64,000 nucleotides of DNA from Amorphophallus konjac. Its lineage: Eukaryota > Streptophyta > Magnoliopsida > Alismatales > Araceae. Location of the stretch: contig CM040121.1 in the NCBI GenBank assembly GCA_022559845.1, positions 572,372,140-572,436,139 on the forward strand, in the 5' to 3' direction. Shown one piece after another: positions 45,666 to 57,279 of this stretch. The translations under genes and the position numbers were made by a program. The notes under the pieces were generated by a model. The model was not told the origin of the DNA. It searched no databases and saw only the letters and a list, made by a program, of their open reading frames with translations. Position 1 is the stretch's first letter. The number at the start of each line of letters is the position of its first letter.

Positions 45666-48600
45666 TGTAATGCCTCGGGTTTTTCGGATATGGATCCGTG
45701 GGTTTTGGATCGCCTTTCCGTGTGTTTCGGATTTGAGTCCGAATGAGCTTCGGACTATTTTTACCGGATTGTCGGACCCACTGGTAGTGTGTCCGTGAGT
45801 TTCCTTGGGTCCGTGGTGTTGTGAGGAGCATGTCGGTAATTTTCTATATTGTTCGGAGCACCTTTGTGGGTCCCGGGTTACGTTTTGGGTTTTATGCGTA
45901 TTTTCCGTCTATCGGACCTTCGGAACCCCGTATATGGTGAACCGTTGCGTTCTCCGACGCCGGGACGTTACCACGGTGATCAGCGTGTTCCGAGGATCGC
46001 GGGGGTGTATTTTTCTATTTTTTGATATTTTCTGAAATTTCTAGATTTTATATATAAACCCCCCCTCCCTTTTTTCTCTCTCCCCACCTCTCATTTCTCT
46101 CTTCTCTCCCTCTCTCTTCTCACGCTCTCTCCTCTCTCCCTCTCTCTCCGGTGGTCGACGGGGTGGAGCGCGGGCGAGGTGGGGACGGCGTGGGCGAGGC
46201 ACGGGCGAGGATGGATGAGGATCGAGGCGATGGAGGCGTGGTGAAGCTCGGCCGCAAGTTCGTGGAACGGCGAGGCTTCAACGGCGTTTTCTTCGCGGAT
46301 CGGTGAGCTCGGGGCGCGAAATCTTCGGTGGAGGTAGGGAGATGGACCCCCAGCTCGTGTATTCCCTTTCTCGTGAGTTTTGTAGGCCGTGGTGAGCCGA
46401 GTGGGTTTATTTTCGCATTTTGGGGAAAATCCATGTTTTGGGGGAGTGAGCCGGATCTCTCGTTCTACGGCATTTTTGGCCGATCCAGGGGTTTAGATGC
46501 ATGCCTAGGGGCTTGGGGATGGATTCCCCTTCGTTTCCCCATCACCCGGGGGTGATCGGGGCGTGGGAAATTTTTTGGGTCGTTTCCTGCCGTTTCGCTC
46601 TCGGACGGGTGTGACGGTCCTTCTAGTGACCGTCACAGCCTGTGACGCCCCAGGGTGGGTGCGTCACATGGCCCGTTTAGCCAATTGGTGGTCTGTGGAT
46701 ATGACGGTCCCATATAGACCGACACGGCGCTGTGACGCGCCTGGGTTGGACCGACAGGGACGATCTGACCGTTCGCTTTCGGTCGTTGGTTTTGACCGTT
46801 CGGGGTCAAGGCCTGTGACGCACCAAGGCTGGCGCGTCACAGCCTTGTAACGCCCCATGTGTGGGTGCGTCAGAGCGGACGCATTCCCACCTTGTAATGC
46901 ACCAGAGTTGGTCCGTTACAGCCTGTGACGCACCGAGCGGGACGCGTCACAGTTGGTTTCATCTTTTCTTGTGACGCATCAGGGCTGGCGCGTCACAGAC
47001 TGTGACGCACCAGGGTAGGCGCGTCACACACAGCTTTGCACCGAGCGTCTGACAGCCCTGTGTTGGTGCGTCAGAGCTGTTGTGACGGTCGAGGCTTGGA
47101 CCGTTACAGACTGCGACGGCCCAGGGTTAGACCGTCATGCTCTGTGTTACGCCGAGGTGAGTTTTCGTGCTCTCCGCGTCGTGTGGATCCCTGGTCGACC
47201 CGGTTGTGACTCAGTGGTCGACTTGCGGTCTTGTGAATGCCCCAAACACCCGTGGGATTCTGTGTACGTGTTTTGAGGGTGTCGGGAGGACCGTGCTACC
47301 ACGTTTAACGTGCCCGTGGGTTTGAGAGTCAGGGTGACTCCTCGTGTGTCGGGCTTTTGTGTTACACTTGACCGAGTCACCGTGTATCAGTGTGTGTGCG
47401 GTGGGGTCTCCCCCGCATGCCGTGAGTTTTCCTGGAAGATGATTCCCGAGTGGGCCATGTGTTTGGCCTTGGACTGCGAGTCCAGTTATCGGTGTGACAG
47501 CTTGTGCATTGCCCTGGGAATCGTGCTTCTGTGCTTTCCGTGTGGGCCATGTGTGTGGCCTTGAACTACGAGTCCAGTGGTCCAGCCTAAAGCAGGAGGT
47601 TTCCCGCTGTTCCCTGAGAGTGGGAATCGGTTTGGTGGCCTGTGAGCTGCCTTGGGAACCGCACTTCTACGTTTCCTTGTGGACTGTGAGTCCCGTTTCT
47701 TCTCCGACCGTGGTCACCGTGCGATGGTGCTGGTACGTGGGATGGTCCCCGTACTTCGTCGGGTTCGGACGTAGTTTTTCGTTGACTTGAGAGTCTACTC
47801 TCTCAGTGACCCTCCACTAGTCGTAGCCTGCTTACACACATGTGGTCCCACCAGGGAGTGGTGGAGAGGCTACCCTTAGAGACGATTTGTGGACCGGTTT
47901 CTGTCGGGCCCCACGTCTTGGAGCTAGAGTCCGGCTGAGGGGAAAACCGCTCAGAGGACCAGACCAGGTACGCACGGTCTATGTGTGCACACGTGGTTGG
48001 GGCGGTTGGACCCACGCTGACGAGCGTGACCCCAGCTAGTCACTTGTTTGTGGTTACTTATGCGGTGTCCGTGCCTTTGGTAGGTGCTACCACGTCAGGC
48101 AGTTCACTTGCTGTGCGGTGTAAGACGTCAGGGGACGCTACTGACTGTGCTTCTAGTGGGAGGTACTCCTGTCGAGTCGGGAGTGACAGACTGTCAGTTT
48201 CTGTGACTTCGACCTTCGGGTTTTCGGTCGTGTTGACCATTGAGTTTCGGTTGTTTCACCGTGGCGCGTGTGTCGGTTTTCACGCCGTGAGACTAGTGCT
48301 AGTGGCTTTATCGAGGTTGCGTCTTGTTGTGCGGTACCCGTGACCAGGTGGTTAGGGTTGCACCTTGGACAGTGTGTACAGGTTGGCCGTGTCTTGGGAG
48401 GAAGGCCTCTACGGCGTAGTTGCCGTGGGTTTTTACTTCGGTAAGCGGTACTAGTGTAGTTCGGTAGCCCCCGACCGTGAGTTCGGGGTGTGTTTCTGGT
48501 ACAGTAGGAGTAGCTGTAGTGCCGAGTTTTGACCAGCCACCGGTTCGCTGTTCCTGCTGTCGTTGTAGCTTCCTTTCCGCTACCGCCGTTGTTTCCGGTT

Positions 48601-48970
48601 GGGGTTCCGCGAGATCCCTACTGAGTCTCTATTTTGGAGACTCATTCCCTGCTTTTCAGGTGTGGCTGTTCTTCCTCGAGGTTCGAGGGCGCGGTGCGGA
48701 GGTTCTCAGTTGCCAGCTCGCCGGGCCGAGTGTTCACTCGGCATGTGGTACGCTTTACTGCTTTAGACTGTACTTTCTGTTAGACTGGACTCTGTTGTAG
48801 CTGTAGTGGTTTATTTATTTCTGTTAATTGTTGTATTATCCTACTTTATTTCCTATTTCTTTGTGCCTCCACACTCCTTTTAGCCCTTCCGAGCCCTCCC
48901 GGCTCGTGGACGGCGGTTCGAGTCTCGGGTTATCGGGCCTTCCCGGTAATCGGATTCTCGGGTCGTTACA
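45666..48970 (+). mobile_element. Solo LTR of the non-autonomous family, plus strand
   Basis: TGTAATGCCTCGGG to GGTCGTTACA, 3,305 bp. Perfect duplication CCACA at 45661-45665 and 48971-48975. TATATATAA at 46049-46058, then CT-rich leader, hairpin array, and a long G/T-rich body clearly similar to 7006-10426. No primer site or internal part, so a product of LTR-LTR recombination. Confidence 0.93.
46610..47139 (+). repeat. Hairpin array of about 12 units in the solo LTR
   Basis: Units of 27-29 bases start near 46610, 46641, 46700, 46731, 46814, 46846, 46893, 46924, 46970, 47001, 47081 and 47112. Arms are TGTGACGCNC-type, mostly answered by GCGCGTCACA. Geometry is again 10-8-10. The first unit pairs over 10 bp (TGTGACGGTC/GACCGTCACA). 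Confidence 0.85.
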
Positions 48971-48975
48971 CCACA

Positions 48976-50193
48976 CAAGGTTCTCCCATTTCCTAGTCAA
49001 ATTGGTCATAGGGGCTGCAATCTTAGAAAAACCTTCAATAAACTTGTGATAATATCCTGCTAGCCCAAGAAAACTATGCATCTCTATAAGAGTTCGAGGT
49101 GGATCCCACTCCAACACTGCCTTCACTTTCTCTGTATCAACTGAAATGCCCTCTCAAGATATGATATGCCCCAAAAAACTCACCTCCTTCAATCAGAATC
49201 CACATTTAATGAATTTCATATATAAACTATGATTCCTCAATTTCTGTAATACTAACTAGGTAAATACACCAACACATCATCAATAAAAATCATCACAAAG
49301 TCATCAAGGTACAATTGAAACCATATTCATCATGTCCATAAAAGCTACGGGCACATTAGTAAGCCCAAAATGTATCACTGCAAACTCAAAATGGTCATAT
49401 TCAGTTCTAAAAGTTGTTTTAGGAATGTCATGTTCTCGAATCTTTAGCTCACAATATCCTGACCTCAAATCAATCTTGGAAAACACCTTAGCAGACTGAA
49501 GTTGATCAAATAAATCATCGATACTCGACAAAGGGTACTTATTCTTTACTATCACCTGATTAAGTTTCCTATAATCAATACGCAATCTCATGGACCCATC
49601 CTTCTTTTTCACAAACAATACCAGTGCACCCCATGGTGAGACACTAGGCCATATGTACCCCTTGCGAATCATTTCCTCCAACAGTCTCTTTAATTCCATT
49701 AACTATGCCGGTGCCATTCGATAAGGAGCCTTAGAAATAGGGTCAGTCCCTCCCCACGATACAATTTTATGGTAAACTGGATATCACAGTCTGGGGACAA
49801 ACCTGGTAACTCCTCAGGGAACACCTCTACAAAGTCCCTTACAACATCTGTGTCGTTAATAGATCTGAGGGATTCTACCTGACATCGAGCAATGATGTTT
49901 ACTAAAAAGGAGGGACAACCCCGACCAATCATCTTATTAGCCTTCAAAGCTAACACAAGGATCTTGGTGGATCCACCCCTGGGACACATGATAATAAACT
50001 ATTCCTCACCTGGGATCTTAAAAAAAAAAAAACCTCCTTGTGATAACAATCTAATAAAACATGATACCTTCCAAGCTAATCCAGTCCCAAAATAGCATCA
50101 AAATCATCCATATCAAGCAATTGGAAATCCCCAGGCCTACTGCTATTGTCCACCACAATTTCTAGCCTTAGAATCATCTGAGCAGACACAACT
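48976..50193 (-). pseudogene. Protease and reverse transcriptase (Tekay-like pol)
   Basis: Leftward: protease C-terminal block (DMDDFDAILGLD, near 50115-50080), then [79 protein letters not shown] and the start of the palm. In the region 49304-48976 the catalytic YxDD area is degenerate; FLGLAGYYHKFIEGFSKIAAP is readable near 49075-49012. There are multiple stops and frameshifts. The 5' part (gag) is missing because the sequence is cut at 50193. Confidence 0.85.
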
Positions 50194-51661
50194 TGTAATG
50201 CCCCGGAAAATTTTCATTTTTTTCCGGATATGAATCCGTGGGTTTCGGCGCACTTTCGCAGGTCCTCGATCGCGTTTTATGGTTTACTCGGGTTTTTACC
50301 TGTCAAGCCTTCGGAACCCAGTGTGGGGTGAACCGATGTGTTGTCGGGCTCCGAGACGTTACAGGCGCATTGTGCATTTTTCGAAGATCATAGGAATGAT
50401 TTTTTCCTAATTTTTTATTTTTTAGATTTTTAAAATCCGAAATCATTTTCTATTTAAACCCCTCACCCCCTCTCTTTCTCTCATTCTCTCTTTCTCACTC
50501 TCTCTCTTCTCTTTCTCTCTCCCTCTTCTCCGGGTGGTCGACGGAGGCAGAGGCGGGCGAGGTGGAGACGACGTGAGGGCAAGTAGCGCGAGGATGGGGC
50601 GAGGATCGAGGTGGTGAAGGTGCGGCGAGCTCGTTCGCGAGTTCGTGAACCCGACGGGGTTTCGTGAGGCGTATCGCGTGGAAACGGTGTCCTCGGCGCG
50701 AGAAATCTTTGATAAAGGTAGGGGGATGGTTCCCTAACCCGTATACTTCAATTTCCCCACATTTTGTAGGCCGAGGCGAGCCGAGAATGGATTTCCTTCA
50801 CACCGGGGTTAAAAAGCATGATTTTAGGGTAAGCGTCGGATTCAACGTGTTGATCACGTTTTGGGGGTTTAAATTGCGCCTCTTGGTGGTCCAAAGGCTG
50901 GGGAATGGTTTCCCCATGTTTTCCCCATCACCTAGGGGTGATTGGGGCGTAGAATCGAACCCCTAGGGTGGGTTTGACGGGCTCTTTGTCGTTTTCAGTC
51001 GATCGACCGCAGGGGTTCGGTCCACAAACGGCATTCGCAACGGAACTGGGCATTCTGCCCAGTTCGGTCGACCGAACTGGTTGGTCTACCAATCCCTACA
51101 GATTGGTCGACCGAAATGCAGAGGTCTTGCCCGTTTCGGCCCTCAGTCGACTCGGTTGTGACCCAATGGTTGACTTTTGGCCCCGTGGATGTCCCGGACA
51201 TCCCGTGGGTACTGTGACCGAGTTTTGGGGTGTCCGGAGGTACCGTATTATCTCGATTAGCGTGGCCATGGGTTTTGAGAATCTGGGTGACTCTGAGTGT
51301 TCCGGGCTTTCCTATTTTCGCTAGATCGAGTCACCGTGTCTCGATATGAGTGCGGAGGGTCCTCCCCGCACGATCTTAGCTTCTTCAGAAAGCGATTTTC
51401 GTGTGGGCCATGCGTGTGGTCTATGAATTGCGAGTTCTGTGACCCAGCCTGGGGCTGGGGGTTTTCTTGGTTTCCTTTAAAAAGGGAATGAACTCGGTGG
51501 TTCTGAACCACCTTGAGGGTTCTTTTAACCGTAGTTTTTGACCCTAGGATTAGGGCAAATTGACGACATTGGGCCGTCCCTGTACAACGGTCTTGACCTG
51601 AGTCTCGTGACTCAAGGACCGTTGGATTTAATAGTGCGGACACTAGAAAACTCTCACCCCA
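50194..51661 (+). mobile_element. 5' part of a fourth related LTR, truncated by the next insertion
   Basis: Starts TGTAATGCCCCGG like 7006 and 13151, has a CT-rich leader (50465-50530), and keeps family similarity in the later body (near 51130-51330 and 51590-51630). It stops at 51661 where the 4.6-kb Tat-like LTR begins. In place of the 10-8-10 array it has a few palindromes near 50995-51160, such as CAGTTCGGTCGACCGAACTG (51059-51078). Confidence 0.8.
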
Positions 51662-51964
51662 TGTTTACGCGCAGGGGAATAAAGAAAAGGAGAAGAGAGA
51701 AGGGAAGATGATAAGAAGAAAAGAAGGAAAAGAAGCCGCCGAAGTGCCTCCAGCGGCACACTTCTTTTAAGCCTCAGCGGCACACTCCTTGGAGGCCCTT
51801 AGCGGCACACTCCTTGGAGGCCCTCAGCGGTACACCTCTTCCAAGCCTTCAGCAGCACACTATTCTGGACCTCCAGCGGCACGGCCCTTCAGCCCTTCAG
51901 CGGCACGGCCATTTAGCCCTTCAGCGGCACGCCTCATTCAGAGTTTCTGTCAAGGTTGCACACC

Positions 51965-52490
51965 AAGTCTATACATCCATCAGCTCAAGTCTATACACTC
52001 TTGGACCAAGTCTGTACAGCCCGTGTGTTTCATGCATTCAAAGTCTATACATCCTGCAATACAAAGTCTATACGTTGGCTAGTTGCTGCAATATAAAGTC
52101 TGTACGTTGGCTGATTGCACAAACGAAGTATGTACATTGGCTGGTTGCTGCAAAACAAAGTCTGTACATCGGCTGGTTGCTGCAAAACAAAGTCTGTACA
52201 TTGGCTGGCTGCTTCAAACACAAAGTCTATACATCCATCAGCTCAAGTCTATACACTCATGTGGCAAGTCTGTACAGGCTCATGCATGCTCATGGTGAAA
52301 AGTCTGTACAGAGTTCATACGTGCACACGAAGTCTATACACTCATGTGGCAAGTCTGTACAGGCTCAATGTCCCATGCATGCTCACGGTGTAAAGTTTGT
52401 ACAGAGTTCATACGTGCACACTAAGTCTATACATCCAAACTCAAAGTATGTACATCGTCTGCTAGCGCACACGCAAAGCCTGTACATACC
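51965..52490 (+). repeat. Nineteen copies of AAGTCTRTACA upstream of the TATA box
   Basis: AAGTCTGTACA and AAGTCTATACA (few variants) recur every 20-45 bases, interleaved with TTGGCTGGTTGCTGCAAAAC and CATGCATGCTCA-type pieces. A 228-codon open frame through the array is only the translation of the repeats. The array lies in U3, 400-950 bases before the TATA box. Confidence 0.88.
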
Positions 52491-52917
52491 CCAGCCATAA
52501 GTTCAAATTTGCCTGCATAGATCTCGTGACTGCCAGCGGCACGGCCTTAAGCTCCCAGCGGCACGGCCTTCTGCCCTTCAGCGGTACAGCCTCAAGCCCT
52601 CCAGCGGCATGACCCTTCTGCCCTCCAGCGGCACGGTCTCAAGCTCCCAGCGGTACGGGCGTTCTGCCTTCAACGCCCAGCACCCTTTCCCCAGCGGCAC
52701 AACGCTGAAATCCTCCCGAACGGCACGCACCGACAGAAGATATAACGGTCAATAGGTAGACACATTGGCGCGCAGTCCAGCCACTTCAAAGCCAGCTAGC
52801 GCCTGTCTCCGTGTCACCTTCTGGCTGGAGGGGGGAGATCTTCACCTGACAAGGAAGATACCGAAGTCAACCTCGGATGGCAGTGCCATCATGAGGCTCC
52901 CCCGTCAACCATCCGCG

Positions 52918-52926
52918 TATAAAAAG
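52918..52926 (+). promoter_or_regulatory. TATA box of the 4.6-kb LTR
   Basis: TATAAAAAG preceded by CCATCCGCG and followed by an AG-rich leader. It is the best core-promoter candidate in the LTR. Confidence 0.65.
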
Positions 52927-54479
52927 CCTCATGAAGAGAAAGAGAAGGGGACACAGAAAGAAGGAAGAGAGGCACCCGTTCGGGAGAGGGGACTCGGCAC
53001 TGGTGAGCTCCCCAGAGAACGGAGAAGAAGAAGAAGAAGAAGAAGAGGAGGAGGGGGAGCTCTTGCTTCCCCCCCCTGCTATTCTGCCGCCACCACCTGA
53101 GTGCAGAGAAAAAAAAGAAGAAGAAAAGAGAGAGAGAGAGAGGTCCGGGAGGGGAGGAGCATGTGCTCCGTTCCCCTCCCCACTTTTTGTTTTTTTTTCT
53201 TTCCTCTCTGTCTCTTCCTTGTTTCTCCTCCCCCTTCCGTTTGGATGCATTGCATTGTATTTGGCCCTTTGGCCATGAGCTTTTGTCATCACGTTCTCTA
53301 TGAATGAAATTTCCCTTTTTTATTTATTTACTTCTTGTTGTTCCTGTTAGTTTCTCCTGCGCCATCGGCCCGTGGTTTGTGTTCTTCCCCCCCCAGTCTT
53401 CTAACTCTCTGTTGCATTGGTTCTCCCATGTCATTGGCCTGCATAGACAGATTATTAGTGCCTCTAGCTTGATGATGCGAGGTTAGCCTCCCCCTCCTTC
53501 CGTTCGCCCAGCGGTACACCTCCCTGGGTCTGCCCAGCGGTACACCTCCCTGGGTCTGCCCAGCGGCACACTCCTCCCTGGGATCGCCCAGCGGCACACC
53601 CCACCCATTTGTCCGTCTGGCGGCACAGCCTTCCCTGTACTTGCTCAGCGGTGCATCCTTCCTATTCTCTCGCTTAGCGATACACCTCCTTTGGCTGCCT
53701 CAGCGGCACGCCTCCCCTGGTGGCCCACTCCTTGAGTGGCACACCCTTGGCCTACCTCTACCCAGCACACCTGGCTCTCCCCCTTCCAGTCAGGATATCC
53801 TTAGGCCGCATTAGCCCAATGTTCCCTGTCCGTGGTTTTCTACGGGTTTTCCGAAGTTTCCCCAAAGGTGGCTGCTTAGGCACACCCCTCAGTTGTTGGT
53901 TCATGTCACTCCATGTGGGCATGTTCCCTGTTATTCCCTTACCATCCGGGTCAAGGGGAGATGCTGCCGAATTTTTGTCAGAATTAACCTAGCAACAATA
54001 ATAATAAAAGAAAAGAAATAATGTAAGTAGAAATAACAAATGAACGGAATAAACACTAATGCAGCAGTTTTGCCGAAATAACAACGAACCCCGGAGATCC
54101 CGAATCACTGAACACTCGCCTCTTTACGACGGCCCATCCAACATAGCCATGAACATGGTCTACGTGAGTAAAAGAAAACCAAATCAACCCCTCACATGCA
54201 TTTCATGAATAAAAGAAAATCAAGTCAAAACTCCTCACGTGCGCCTCATGAACAGAGGGAACTTCCTCAACCCAGCCTCAGCTGCATAGACCTTGGCAGA
54301 CCCTGCCCCTTCACCAGCATGCTCCCGCCTCCTTCACCGGCACAGTCTCCACCGTTTTCAGCGGTACACCCCTTTGCCTTCAGTGGCACGCTCCTCCACT
54401 ACTTCCAGCGGTACACCCCAAAATCATCCCCTAGCGGTACACTCTCTTTCCCTCCACATACGTGACGAATGCAACAGGC

Positions 54480-54835
54480 AATAATAATAATAACGGACTC
54501 ATAAAAAAAGAAAGGGGGGATAAATAGTAACAATAATAATAAAATTATAATAACAAAAACGGAGGTAAATAATAACGATGACAAGCCCAATAAATAAACA
54601 AATGATAACAATAAAGAGGGAGATAAATAATAATGATGATGATAAAAGTATAATAATAAAAAGGGGGAAATAAGTAATAATAATTACTGATTCAATAAAA
54701 AGAGTATAATAAATAGATAAGTAGATAATAATAAAATAATAATAATAAATGAACAATAATAACAAACTCACCAGAAAAGTATAAAGAAGTAACAAATAGT
54801 AATGATAGAAATTTAAATGATAATAATAAATGATG
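54480..54835. repeat. ATAATA-rich microsatellite tract
   Basis: Interrupted (ATA)n/(ATAATA)n over about 350 bases within the LTR R-U5. Open frames on the complementary strand are Ile/Tyr/Leu-rich artefacts. Confidence 0.85.
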
Positions 54836-55316
54836 AGCTCCACTCCGCAGCCTCATTCTCTTCAAGACCCGGTATAAAGGGAACATTGACGCCGCCCCTC
54901 CAAGTCGGTTTCAAACTTTGGGAACCACCCCAATACGGTCGTAATCCGACATTGCTTTGGGCCGATAGTCTATCAAACTTGATGCTTTCCTGTTGGGATT
55001 CGTTCTTGCTCTTTCATTGAGATTGCCGTAAACTCGGCATATATTTGTACGAGTTTATTTTCCGTTTACGTCGCGCCTTCAATATGGATCTTTGTCCGAG
55101 CATAGAGTGGTCCATGAACTACCAACAAAATCTGAATGGAACGAGACAGCTTTCGTCTTCCCCGAGCCCTACGTGTGGGAATATCAATAAGGCCTTCGCG
55201 GGCCACGCTCAGACCTCGGGTCCGCCCCGATCATGGTCATCGTCTGACCCACACCCTTGGCCTATAGCTCGCTCCCTTCGAACATGTTTTGGTTTTAGAA
55301 TCTAGTCCCAGGACTC

Positions 55317-55940
55317 TTCCCCTTTTCCCTCTGGCACCGGGAACATTAATGATGCCCACGCAAGCCCCGTTTGGACCACGGGAGGCGCCCCCAGTATGGT
55401 CCCGACTCAATCTCGCATCGGGCTAATAAATTCGCTAGTTTCCTGCTACACTAACCGAGATTTAACCAAGTGTTTTCGGTGTCTCGGAATAATATATTTG
55501 CCGTATCCTGGCACACATATGTTCCAGGTCCTCCCGCGACGATTATGATATTCTCAAGCCGGACACCCGTCCGAATATTAAACGGTCTCCTGAACGACTG
55601 ACACGTTTCGAACGCTCGCTTCCCTAGACACTGGGCTTTTCAGCTGATTCAAGGGATATTCCCCCGTTGCCCTCCGGCACCAGAAACATTAATGATGCTC
55701 ATGCGAGCCTGACTTCGACGGCAGGGGGCCCACCGCAGTATGGTCGCAGCTTGCTCTTGCACCGGGCCAATAGATTCACTGATTTTTGACCACCTCAACC
55801 GAGGTTTAGCCGAACACTTTCCATTCTTCTGAACAATAAATCTGCTGCCGTACCTCGGCATACATGCATCCCGGTTTTCCTGCGACAATCGCGATTTTCT
55901 CGAGCCGGACATTCGTCCGAATATTAAATGGTCAGCACAT
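55317..55940 (+). repeat. Tandem duplication with a period of about 345 bases in U5
   Basis: Markers repeat in order: AACATTAATGATG (55342, 55685), CAGTATGGTC (near 55393 and 55735), and GGACAC/TTCGTCCGAATATTAAA-type ends (55561, 55907). The offset is 343-346. A third, weaker copy may lie at about 54885-55290. The copies are well diverged. Confidence 0.7.
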
Positions 55941-56275
55941 GACCGACATGATCCCGAATGCTTTCTTCTCGCCCTCGTACGGGGATTTCAATATCTCCTA
56001 ATAGACCTTTCATGCAGTTAATTTCTTGGCCATGAGGCCCTTTTCTCGGCGATTAATCAAGGGTGTTCCCCTCTCCAAGGGGATGTAAATAACGTCGTGA
56101 CCTTTAATGGTGCGGCGGGTTTTGGTCCCGACACGAACCACACAATCGTCTGACGAAGTCAGATCGAGCGCACCATGGGCTCTTCGGGGCCCGAATAAAT
56201 TGTCACTTTGTGACTGGCACGCTCACGCACTTAATAGACGAACCACTTGAATAAGCGAATTTTAGTGCGTCCACA

Positions 56276-57279
56276 AGTCTGGCACGCCCGGTGGGACTGA
56301 AAACCACACTTCATCTCTTCGCCAGGATTCAGGGCCTCATGGCCTCCTAATAAACGATGTTTGCCTGCTTTGATGAATTACATGTGCTATCTTCGCCAGT
56401 CCTATGGGGAGAACAGCCAGACTCGGTGTGGCTACCTTCGTGGCCTCGAGGACACTGCTTCGAAGCATATGTAGCTTCCAAGAATCATGGGGGCTGTTAT
56501 AAAAAAAGGGGAGAGAAGAGAAAGAGAAAAGAAAGGAGGGGAAATCAGACCCCCTTTTCCGCAATAAGAAAGAGAAAAAAAAAGAAGAAGAAAGAAGAAA
56601 GAAGCAAAAAAGGAAGAGAAAGAATTTGCGAGAGAGTGTTGTACGGCCATATCCGTCGACACCCGTGCTGAATAATGATTACCACTGTGGGATTGATGCG
56701 GTGGAGCGAACCACTCATCCCCTCCCTGAGGGGGGTGAGCGCTCTCCTGCGTACCCACCTTGGTCTATTACAAAAAAAGGGAAGAAAAGTTTGTAAGCAT
56801 CACCGACCAAAAGAACAAGAATAAGGACGGCGTCCCGCCTGGCTCTAGGAGGGTCCAAGTCCATGGTACAATGCCCCGGTCCGTTCCACCTTCATGCTGG
56901 CTCTATCCAGCACAAGAGGGTCCCTCGAGTGACTGTTCGAAGATCCAACAAGTCGCAACTGTAGCTTGATGAATTTCTGCCCGCTATGGGGAATGCTTTA
57001 TAGCGATAAGGCCAAGCACGGCCACGACCCCTGAATGAAGCATGCATCTACCCCGCCACGGGAATATGAAGAAGAAATATACCCCGCCATGGGGGCATAG
57101 GATGCAAGAAAAGATACACCCCGGCTCAGGGGCACATGAAGAGAATACACCCCGGCTTCGGGACATTTGACGAAGAATTCACCCCGTCTGGGGGCATAAG
57201 GAGCAAAAGAATACACCCCGGCTCGGGGATATTTAAAGAAGGGACACACCCCGTCTGGGGGAATAGAAGTCGTAAAGAA
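56276..57279 (+). other. Leader of the Tat-like element with its primer binding site
   Basis: TCTGGCACGCCCGGTGGGAC (56278-56297) is the Tat-type primer site. The rest is untranslated leader with an AG-rich stretch (56490-56640) and the tandem units at 57030-57265. No gag is reached before the Copia insertion at 57280. Confidence 0.65.
57030..57265 (+). repeat. Seven units of a CACCCCG..CGGGG hairpin repeat
   Basis: Units of about 30-37 bases each contain ACCCCG, two to five bases, and CGGGG or TGGGGG (for example near 57045, 57081, 57116, 57148, 57180, 57213 and 57246), joined by GAAGAA-type spacers. Each can fold as a 4-5 bp stem. Confidence 0.75.

Larger units (their letters stand above)
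51735..54440 (+). repeat. Four clusters of an AGCGGCAC motif, about 30 copies
   Basis: CAGCGGCACACC, with variants in CGGTAC, CGGCACGG and similar, occurs in clusters at about 51750-51930 (8), 52535-52725 (8), 53508-53745 (9) and 54335-54440 (5). Spacing is irregular, mostly 20-30 bases, with CTT/CCT-rich linkers. Clusters fall on both sides of the TATA box, so the motif is not only a U3 element. Confidence 0.85.
51662..56275 (+). mobile_element. 4.6-kb LTR of a Tat-like gypsy element
   Basis: Ends TGTTTACGC (51662) and GCGTCCACA (56275) are imperfect inverted copies, and a Tat-type primer site follows three bases later. TATAAAAAG (52918-52926) divides a repeat-rich U3 from a very long R-U5 (over 3.3 kb). 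A GAATGAAA polyadenylation-like signal lies near 53301. Contents listed separately: AGCGGCAC clusters, an AAGTCTRTACA array, ATAATA microsatellites and a tandem duplication. The five bases before it are CCCCA; the partner cannot be seen because the element runs beyond the window. Confidence 0.7.

Noticed and set aside
51814..52500. 228-codon open frame with a repeating peptide
   Set aside because: It is the translation of the AAGTCTRTACA array in a U3 region; no start context or family supports a protein.
51735..54440. Possible CRISPR-like array (short repeats, variable spacers)
   Set aside because: Repeats are short, degenerate and irregularly spaced, lie inside an LTR of a plant genome, and have no associated cas genes.
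54399..54886. Ile/Tyr-rich minus-strand frames resembling membrane proteins
   Set aside because: Translation of an ATAATA microsatellite tract.
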